A stretch of 35,056 bases of DNA from a virus. The number at the start of each line of letters is the position of its first letter. The stretch's first letter is position 1. The stretch covers positions 1 through 35,056 of the IMG/VR virus record IMGVR_UViG_3300037070_001380; one strand, 5' to 3'. Below the pieces are notes generated by a model. The model was not told where the DNA came from and ran no database searches. It saw nothing but the letters and a program-made list of their open reading frames with translations. Position numbers and translations under genes: made by a program. This document shows, piece by piece, positions 30,220-35,056 of the stretch.

Positions 30220-31038
30220 ATGGGTGCCTGGCACTACCTCAACACCGATCAGGTCGATGTTGGGGAGCACCCCGACCTCCCGCAGTTGCGTCGGCCCACG
30301 ATGTATGCGCGGCTGCACTCAGATCCACAGCAGACCCAAGAGACACCAGCTTCGGAGGCGAAGCCGGTGCATTTCACCAGCGAACGGGCATGGGACAAGT
30401 TTGCTCTCAACCCAGTCATCAATGGGCAACAGATGCGGACCCTGATCGACCCTGTCGAGCACCAGGAGCACGTCACCCACAGCGTCGATGTGCAGGGATA
30501 CGGCTCTATGGATCGCATGTGGAGCGAGAAGGAGGAAGAGGCTCGGGAGCACCAGACCACTGGGGTCCATGGCGCAGGTATCTACGACTGGATGGAGCGG
30601 GGGGATCGGCAGCGCTCTCCCATCACGTTGCGGGTCGATCCCGGCCAGGAGGGTTACGGCCAGGGCGAGGGGCACCACCGTGTCGCCGCCGCCGCTGCGC
30701 TCCAACGGGAGTCGGGTGAGGTTCGTCCGCTGAAGTTCAAGGCAGAACATGTGGGCTACCTGGGCGGCTCCAAGGGCTGGGACGAAACGCCCTCGACGGA
30801 TGACGAACCGACGCGCTGGCGAGGCGAAGATGAGCCGTCGCCAACCCCATCGTCACAGCGAGAGACGCCTCGCATGATGACGCCCGCCAACCAGCCGAAG
30901 CTGGGGGCGAGAACATCTCGGCTCGCCTCGTTCACCTTCGATCCTGCCCACGACAAGGCGCTCAGAGCGGCGCTTGGAACCGGAAAGGTGAAGAACGAGC
31001 GGTGGGCCAGGCGTAAGCGCGAGCGAGGGGAAGCCTGA
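30220..31038 (+). CDS. ParB/Srx-like GHHR protein, paralog A, 272 aa
   Basis: ATG 30220. Begins GAWHYLNTDQ, nearly the same as the next gene (AAWHHLNTDQ). Residues 73-165 align by eye with it: LIDPVEHQEHVTHSVDVQGY, GSMDRMWSEKEEEA, GIYDWMERG, SPITLRVDPG, and E150-G-H152-H153-R154 (GEGHHRVAAAAALQ). About 60 extra residues separate the N-terminal tag from the shared core, and a disordered basic C-terminus ends NERWARRKRERGEA. A ParB-fold activity is plausible; substrate unknown. Confidence 0.65.
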   Translation: MGAWHYLNTDQVDVGEHPDLPQLRRPTMYARLHSDPQQTQETPASEAKPVHFTSERAWDKFALNPVINGQQMRTLIDPVEHQEHVTHSVDVQGYGSMDRMWSEKEEEAREHQTTGVHGAGIYDWMERGDRQRSPITLRVDPGQEGYGQGEGHHRVAAAAALQRESGEVRPLKFKAEHVGYLGGSKGWDETPSTDDEPTRWRGEDEPSPTPSSQRETPRMMTPANQPKLGARTSRLASFTFDPAHDKALRAALGTGKVKNERWARRKRERGEA

Positions 31039-31478
31039 TGGCTGCGTGGCACCATCTCAACACTGACCAGACCGGGATCTACGTCGACCCCGTCGAGCAC
31101 GTCGCCAACCTCCAGCACTCGACCGATGCCCGGGTAGAGCACTACGGCGACATGGACCAGATGTGGGAGAGCAAAGAGCACGCCGCAGCCCTTCCAGCAG
31201 GTCACGGCCACGGCTCGGGCATCCTCGACTCACTGATGGCGGGCGAGCCGATACGCAAGCCGATCACCATGGTCTACGACCTCGATGCTCAACCAGGCGA
31301 CCGCTCGTTCCGCACCAGCCCCAAGCAGATCGACGGCCACCACCGTGTGGCAGCAGCGGCAATCGCCCAGGCGAAGCTTGGAAGGCAAATCCGGGTACCT
31401 GTCGACTACCTGCACCCGTCCGACTACCCGTTCACGTCGTCGGAAGAGTGGGCGCAGGGCAGTGAATCCGACTGGTAA
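31038..31478 (+). CDS. ParB/Srx-like GHHR protein, paralog B, 146 aa
   Basis: ATG 31038 shares a base with the upstream TGA (TGATG). A compact version of the same family: AAWHHLNTDQTGIYVDPVEH, HYGDMDQMWESKEHAAA, GSGILDSLMAGEPIRKPITM, then D99-G-H-H102-R103 (IDGHHRVAAAAIAQ) and RVPVDYLHPSDYPF. It probably represents the minimal domain. Tandem duplication with insertion or deletion of the N-terminal spacer explains the pair. Confidence 0.7.
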   Translation: MAAWHHLNTDQTGIYVDPVEHVANLQHSTDARVEHYGDMDQMWESKEHAAALPAGHGHGSGILDSLMAGEPIRKPITMVYDLDAQPGDRSFRTSPKQIDGHHRVAAAAIAQAKLGRQIRVPVDYLHPSDYPFTSSEEWAQGSESDW

Positions 31479-31496
31479 CGATACGGAGGTATCACA

Positions 31497-31700
31497 ATGT
31501 TAGGAATGATCGCTGAGATCATGGACAGCCCGGACTTTGCCGAGATCATGTTCTTGGTGGCGTTCATCCTGTTCGTCATCGAGTTCGTCATCCGCATCAT
31601 GCGCCCGGCCAACTGGGTCTACGAGTCGGTGCTGATGGTCGCCGGGTTCGCCTGTGTGGCCCTCGGCCTCCTGGCGCTACCCACCGCCGTCAGCCCATGA
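31497..31700 (+). CDS. Small two-TM membrane protein, 67 aa
   Basis: ATG 31497 behind GGAGG (31485-31489), in a start sequence GAGGTATCACAATG that also precedes the 14424 gene. TM1 about 17-35 (EIMFLVAFILFVIEFVIRIM), TM2 about 43-63 (SVLMVAGFACVALGLLALP). The next gene starts inside its stop (ATGA). Function unknown. Confidence 0.7.
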   Translation: MLGMIAEIMDSPDFAEIMFLVAFILFVIEFVIRIMRPANWVYESVLMVAGFACVALGLLALPTAVSP

Positions 31701-31813
31701 CGCCAGCCATCGTCGCCGCTCTGCTCGCTGATGGCATCTACATCGGCGGTGGGCTGCTACTGCTGATCGTCATCATCATCATCGTGATCCTGCTGTTGCG
31801 AGGTCGGGTCTAG
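31697..31813 (+). CDS. Tiny single-TM peptide, 38 aa
   Basis: ATG 31697 overlaps the upstream TGA; stop TAG 31811-31813. It is almost entirely one hydrophobic helix (IYIGGGLLLLIVIIIIVILL) with a basic end (RGRV). The last gene before the terminator. With the 31497 protein it may form a membrane complex, but no family is recognised. Confidence 0.55.
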   Translation: MTPAIVAALLADGIYIGGGLLLLIVIIIIVILLLRGRV

Positions 31814-31820
31814 GAACGCA

Positions 31821-31848
31821 AAAGGGCCACCCGTGAGGGTGGCCCTTT
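31821..31848. terminator. Bidirectional intrinsic terminator
   Basis: AAAGGGCCACCC (31821-31832) and GGGTGGCCCTTT (31837-31848) form a perfect 12-bp stem with a GTGA loop. The A/T ends give a short U-run in both directions. Convergent operons (28129-31813 plus, 34670-31874 minus) both end here. Confidence 0.9.
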
Positions 31849-31873
31849 CGCATACTCGACTATCGAGGCATCG

Positions 31874-31939
31874 TCATCGCTTCACCAGCCAGGCGAATGC
31901 GGCCATGATGAACAGCATGCAGAGGATGCCTGGGATCAT
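31874..31939 (-). CDS. Tiny hydrophobic peptide, 21 aa
   Basis: Minus-strand ATG at 31939 overlaps the stop of the 32088-31936 gene (ATGA); TGA at 31876-31874. It reads MIPGILCMLFIMAAFAWLVK plus Arg: a single TM helix with a basic end, like the plus-strand peptide at 31697 across the terminator. Too short for certainty, but the coupling supports translation. Confidence 0.4.
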   Translation of the reverse strand: MIPGILCMLFIMAAFAWLVKR

Positions 31940-32088
31940 TGCGCCTCGGCGTTGTACTCAGCGCAGCGCTCTCGCGCCTGATCCTCGGTGAGGAAGGTGT
32001 CGATGACGGCACCGTCCAGCATGATGACCCAGGAGAACGGCTCGTATGCCTGGGCATGTTCGACCACGTACTCGACTGCACTGCTCAT
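31936..32088 (-). CDS. Small hypothetical protein, 50 aa
   Basis: ATG at 32088 preceded by AAGGAG 7 bases upstream on the minus strand. The sequence (SSAVEYVVEHAQAYEPFSWV, then MLDGAVIDTFLTEDQARERC) is a plausible small alpha/beta fold with a beta hairpin and closing helix. The longer upstream frame was rejected because this start has the ribosome site and an ATGA overlap. Function unknown. Confidence 0.6.
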   Translation of the reverse strand: MSSAVEYVVEHAQAYEPFSWVIMLDGAVIDTFLTEDQARERCAEYNAEAQ

Positions 32089-32342
32089 AGGTCGACTCCT
32101 TCGGTGATGTAGGCCCACAGGTGAAGCTCGTCCATGATCCGGCGCACCGGCAGGATCACGCCGTTGGGCAGTTCGATCTCGTCGTCCAGCTTGTCCATGT
32201 CACCCGTCTCGACGGCTTCGGCGGCGAGCATGATGGCAGCCTCGGCAATCGGCACGAAGATGGAGTGGACGCTCGGGAAGTGGTTGAACTGCAAGTGATG
32301 TTGGAGCGACAAACTCCGGTCGATGGGTAGGGGATCAGGCAT
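32085..32342 (-). CDS. Hypothetical protein, 85 aa
   Basis: ATG at 32342 shares a base with the stop of the preceding minus gene (TGATG). Acidic, helical (FVPIAEAAIMLAAEAVETGD) with a strand pair (EIELPNGVILPVRRIMDELH). No family recognised. Part of the small-gene tail behind the VWA protein. Confidence 0.6.
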   Translation of the reverse strand: MPDPLPIDRSLSLQHHLQFNHFPSVHSIFVPIAEAAIMLAAEAVETGDMDKLDDEIELPNGVILPVRRIMDELHLWAYITEGVDL

Positions 32343-32524
32343 CACACCACCGCCATGATGGCGACGAGCGCCTCGTAGACCCTGGTCGCTTCTTCCAGGC
32401 TGGACTGGGCGGCGTCGAGGGCGTCGACAGCTTTGGAGACTGTTCGGACGGCGATGTTGTAGGCCAGTTCGGCCTCTTGGGTGGCATGGGCGAGCACTTG
32501 TCGGCTCACCATCACGTTGGTCAT
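32342..32524 (-). CDS. Small helical protein, 60 aa
   Basis: ATG at 32524. Nearly all helix (VLAHATQEAELAYNIAVRTV, SKAVDALDAAQSSLEEATRV), a likely coiled coil. An upstream ATG at 32581 lies inside the strong hairpin 32561-32594 and would add a Thr/Pro-rich leader; I chose 32524, although its ribosome site is weak. May partner the VWA protein encoded just upstream. Confidence 0.55.
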   Translation of the reverse strand: MTNVMVSRQVLAHATQEAELAYNIAVRTVSKAVDALDAAQSSLEEATRVYEALVAIMAVV

Positions 32525-32560
32525 GTCAGTGTCTTTCTGTGTTGGGTTGGTTGTTGTGGT

Positions 32561-32594
32561 GCGGGGGAGGGAAACCGCCATCTCCCTCCCCCGC
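32561..32594 (-). terminator. Strong hairpin after the VWA gene (terminator or attenuator)
   Basis: GCGGGGGAGGGA (32561-32572) pairs perfectly with TCCCTCCCCCGC (32583-32594): 12 bp, nearly all G-C, 10-base loop. It starts 13 bases after the VWA stop on the minus strand. No U-run follows, so termination may be partial, Rho-assisted, or the hairpin may protect the upstream mRNA. The overlapping small genes behind it suggest read-through. Confidence 0.5.
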
Positions 32595-32606
32595 CGCTGA
32601 TCGCTC

Positions 32607-34670
32607 TCAGGCGAGAGCAATCAGAATGTCACGCAACCTCTCGGGAATCTCCATGAGGTTGGTGATGCCGAATGCTTCGGGGCACCCGTACTCGACCAGG
32701 TTCTCGGCGTACCGCTTGGCGGTCAGTTCGTGCTTGGCGAACCCGAACCCGACCATCAACCGGTCTTCGGTGTGGTAGGCGAGCGTGGCCCTGTCGGCCT
32801 GTGCTCGCATGCGCCCACCGCCCCAGCCGTTAGCGCTCTTGCTCCACTGACCCTGCCACTCACCATCGGTCATGATGAGCACGACGTGGTTGACCTTGTC
32901 GAACCGCTGGTTCTCCAGGTCGGCCAGCCCCGGCGTCGGGTCGGTGGCTCCCGCCGTTTGCACGGCGATCATGCCATCGGCCTGTTCGGTTGCGTCGTAG
33001 AGCACCGTTGCGTCGGTGTCCCACAGTGTGACCGTGCAGGGGATGCCCAGCCGCTGGCAGGCCAGCTTGACTGCGTAGGCGGTCTGGCTGAGTTCCTTGG
33101 TGTAGCCGCTCATGCTGGACGAGTAGTCCAACATCAGCGACACGGCCATGTTGAATCCCGGCTGGTGGTCCTCGACCCAGTCCCGGTAGAAGTTCGTCTC
33201 CCCCGGCTGGCGAGTCTCGTAGCGAGCGACGTTGATGATGCCTCGACGCTGGTTCTCAACCCATGCGGGCTGACGATCCATCGTTGCCGCTTGGAAGGAC
33301 CGCTCAATTTCAGCGGCCAGCCCTTCGGCCTCGATGGCAGCTTCGGCGTCCTCGCTGAAACCACCGATGTAGGGGGACAGGTCCGAAGTCCTGTCCTCCA
33401 TGGCGTTGTGATACGCCTCTACGTCGCCATCCAACGCCGGGTCGGCATCGCGCTCGGCCTCGGCCTCGGCCTTGGCTTCATCGATGTCTTCCTGGGTCAG
33501 CTTGTCCTCCTTCGGAGGAATCGGCTTGGAGTGGTCACCAGCTTCGGGCGTGCCCTCGGCCTCGCTCTCGGAGTCGCCCTGGCCGTCACCGGCCTCGCCA
33601 TCGCTCTCGTCCTCGACATCGTCGGCCGGTACCGGAGTACCGCCCGTGTCGATGATGGGAGCCTCGTCCTCTTCCTCTTCTTCCTCGGCTTCGAAGTCGG
33701 GGAGGATGGGGATTGGCGTCGGCTCCTGCGGAGGCGTGATGTCGTTGCCCTCTTCGTCTCGGATGACTTTGCGCTTGCGACCCTGGTGGGCATGACCGAA
33801 GTCGTCCAGCTTGATGTTGGCGAGTTCGAGCAGCCCGTGCATCTCGACCACCGCCGTCACCATCGTGACCGCGTCGGTCGCACGAACGTAGCTGTCGACC
33901 ACCGCTTCGAACCGCTGGGCCAGAGCCTCACCGTAGATCGCCACGAAGTCGCGGCGTGCGCTCGCCCGCAGTTTGCGGGGAAGGTAGCGGCGCCAGATCA
34001 GCAGCGGCCAGTTCGCCACTGCGTGTTCGGGCGTCTCCATCAGTTCGGTCATCATCATCGGCGTGAGGTACTTCGCCTTGACCGGCGAGTCGCTGACGAC
34101 GGCCGTTTCCATGCGCTGGTCTTCCAGGGCGTTCCACGGTCGGTGGTATCTCGTCCAGAGGATGCGGGGCTGGTTGCCATCGTCGTCCAGCGGCGGGAGC
34201 AGTCCGGGGATCAGGTGCTCCTTGCCAGCGACCATTTCCTGAAGCTCAGTGAAGGGGTCCGACCAACGGCAGTGACCACCTTCGTGGTACATCAGGCCGC
34301 GCAGCGTGGCGGCGAGCAGGCGCTTGTCTTCGTGCTCCCGGTAGCGGATGTGGATGCGGCTGAAGTCAGTCCAGGCGACCATCTTGTGGCCCGGTGCCAC
34401 GTCGAGGCGCACGTTGACGCTCTCGGAGGCGAGCACGGCGCCGATGTTCTTGACCATGCCTCGCTGGACAGCGACAGCCTCGGGCTGGAGTCGGCTCTCG
34501 TTCGAGCGCTGACGGTCAGCGTTGCGGCGGGCCTCGTTGGCTAGGCGCTCGCCTAGGACGGCCTGTTCGCGAGCGATGCGTTGACGCTCGCGTTGCAGGA
34601 TGGTGCGGCCCTCCTCGCTGAGAGCCTGTCGGCGCTTGCGCCGCTCAGGAATGGTGATCGGTTCGTTCAT
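32607..34670 (-). CDS. VWA-domain protein with HExxH motif, CobT-like layout
   Basis: 687 residues. N-terminal Arg-rich helices (1-60); an HExxH zinc-protease-like motif H129-E-G-G-H133 (LMYHEGGHCRWSDPF); a helical middle; a long acidic, Pro-rich linker (about 310-420) with a run of Glu; then a VWA domain from about 505 with a complete MIDAS (D515-x-S517-x-S519, T579, D602 in LIMTDGEW). This is the architecture of cobaltochelatase CobT-like and MoxR-associated VWA proteins, which work with an AAA+ ATPase partner not present in this window. In phages these pairs may remodel protein complexes. ATG at 34670, weak GGAG close upstream. Confidence 0.8.
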   Translation of the reverse strand: MNEPITIPERRKRRQALSEEGRTILQRERQRIAREQAVLGERLANEARRNADRQRSNESRLQPEAVAVQRGMVKNIGAVLASESVNVRLDVAPGHKMVAWTDFSRIHIRYREHEDKRLLAATLRGLMYHEGGHCRWSDPFTELQEMVAGKEHLIPGLLPPLDDDGNQPRILWTRYHRPWNALEDQRMETAVVSDSPVKAKYLTPMMMTELMETPEHAVANWPLLIWRRYLPRKLRASARRDFVAIYGEALAQRFEAVVDSYVRATDAVTMVTAVVEMHGLLELANIKLDDFGHAHQGRKRKVIRDEEGNDITPPQEPTPIPILPDFEAEEEEEEDEAPIIDTGGTPVPADDVEDESDGEAGDGQGDSESEAEGTPEAGDHSKPIPPKEDKLTQEDIDEAKAEAEAERDADPALDGDVEAYHNAMEDRTSDLSPYIGGFSEDAEAAIEAEGLAAEIERSFQAATMDRQPAWVENQRRGIINVARYETRQPGETNFYRDWVEDHQPGFNMAVSLMLDYSSSMSGYTKELSQTAYAVKLACQRLGIPCTVTLWDTDATVLYDATEQADGMIAVQTAGATDPTPGLADLENQRFDKVNHVVLIMTDGEWQGQWSKSANGWGGGRMRAQADRATLAYHTEDRLMVGFGFAKHELTAKRYAENLVEYGCPEAFGITNLMEIPERLRDILIALA

Positions 34671-34773
34671 GGCTCCATTGTGCCCGATCCTGCATGTTAA
34701 GACAACGCCGCAAGGGAAAGAAATACTTGCGCCGACGTTGACACTACGGGCTAGAGCGCTCCTTTAGGTAGGT
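34671..34773. promoter_or_regulatory. Divergent intergenic control region, 103 bp
   Basis: Lies between the VWA gene (minus) and the 34774 gene (plus). Plus-strand candidate: AAGACA (34699-34704), 17 bases, AATACT (34722-34727). A perfect TTGACA at 34738-34743 has no good -10 at proper spacing. Minus-strand candidate: -10-like TAACAT (complement of 34694-34699) without a clear -35. The region is A-rich compared with its surroundings. Confidence 0.4.
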
Positions 34774-35056
34774 GTGAGAGCACTACCACCAACCACCATC
34801 ACCCTCCTGTACGACAGCCCAGCGATGCGGGGCACCGGCCGCTACTACGTCACGGTCACCATCGCTGGCGTCGACCACGACCTTGGCAGCTTCGCTACGG
34901 CCAGCGAGTCGGGCGCACTCGTTGCCAAGTGGCTGCGCGACCGTGGCCTCGTCCTCGCCCCTGGTTCGGCCAACCGGCTCAGTGAGGCGCAGCGGCTGGA
35001 CGCCGCCGTGGTCATCTTCGACGTGGAGCGTGGTATCACACCACCAGCGGCGATCC
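34774..35056 (+). CDS. 5' part of an unrecognised protein (partial)
   Basis: GTG 34774 opens a frame with no stop to the window edge (94 codons). It reads TITLLYDSPAMRGTGRYYVT, VTIAGVDHDLGSFATASESG, ALVAKWLRDRGLVLAPGSAN and DAAVVIFDVERGITPPAAI. Strand-rich start then a helix; no family recognised. AGGTAGG before the GTG is a weak ribosome site. G/C-rich third positions and the divergent promoter region support it. The opposite-strand frame over 34845-35039 is a shadow. Confidence 0.6.
   Translation, partial: MRALPPTTITLLYDSPAMRGTGRYYVTVTIAGVDHDLGSFATASESGALVAKWLRDRGLVLAPGSANRLSEAQRLDAAVVIFDVERGITPPAAI

Noticed and set aside
32730-34544. 604-codon open frame on the plus strand
   Set aside because: Antisense shadow of the VWA gene, whose MIDAS and HExxH motifs are intact on the minus strand.
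34738-34743. Perfect TTGACA as the -35 of a plus promoter
   Set aside because: No acceptable -10 at 16-19 bases; the 34699-34727 pair is a better candidate. Left as a note within the divergent region.
1-35056. tRNA genes, rRNA genes, integrase or attachment sites
   Set aside because: I read the short gaps between genes and saw no cloverleaf-type sequence ending in CCA, no rRNA-like stretch and no tyrosine or serine recombinase motif. A tRNA scan would be decisive.

Overview
The window looks like about 35 kb of a large, GC-rich bacteriophage genome, most likely infecting an actinobacterium. The evidence is dense packing with ATGA, GTGA and TGATG overlaps, frequent GTG starts, strongly G/C-ending codons, and several small protein types I recognise as widespread in actinobacteriophages. 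It also carries a phage-type replication/recombination set, virion fibre proteins and a lysis cassette. I see no rRNA, tRNA, CRISPR array, integrase, terminase, portal or major capsid gene, so the window covers only part of the genome. Family assignments come from motif reading, not database searches.

Layout. (1) 1-7543, plus strand: the tail of an unknown gene, a SNF2-like helicase, small metal-binding and hypothetical proteins, a tandem C2H2 zinc-finger protein, a MerR-like DNA-binding protein, a gp32-like ssDNA-binding protein and a family A DNA polymerase with 3'-5' exonuclease. (2) 7544-12974: a RecA-like recombinase behind its own promoter, palindrome and leader hairpin; small phage proteins; an Hjc-like PD-(D/E)XK protein, a Cas4/AddB-like nuclease, a RuvC-like resolvase and a SpoVS-like protein. 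(3) 12983-19801: a fibre or baseplate protein with a central S74 chaperone, several small probable virion proteins, a lysis cassette (two-TM protein, M15-LysM-PG-binding endolysin, second two-TM holin candidate, membrane-anchored collagen-like protein) and small acidic or zinc-binding proteins. (4) 19816-26449: a protein joining a beta-sandwich-like region to a glycosyltransferase-like core, a HAD-like protein, a 727-residue Ala/Gly-rich protein, a 453-residue protein with a Cys cluster and an AP2-like protein.

(5) 26442-28029 is a minus-strand block of three genes that converges on the previous block (8-bp overlap) and diverges from the next across a 99-bp control region. (6) 28129-31813, plus strand: small proteins and three proteins with a ParB/Srx-type GHHR motif, two of them clear tandem paralogs, then two tiny membrane proteins, ending at a strong bidirectional terminator. 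(7) 31874-34670, minus strand: a VWA protein with an HExxH motif (CobT-like layout) followed by four small genes running into the same terminator. (8) From 34774 a new plus-strand gene leaves the window.

How it fits together: blocks 1-2 supply DNA synthesis and recombination; blocks 3-4 supply host-contact and lysis functions; blocks 5-7 are accessory modules. The best candidates for undescribed biology are the ParB-like paralog cluster, the orphan VWA/HExxH protein with its companions, the beta-sandwich/glycosyltransferase-like fusion, the collagen-like protein in the lysis cassette and the recA control region. There is no stretch over 300 bases without a gene.
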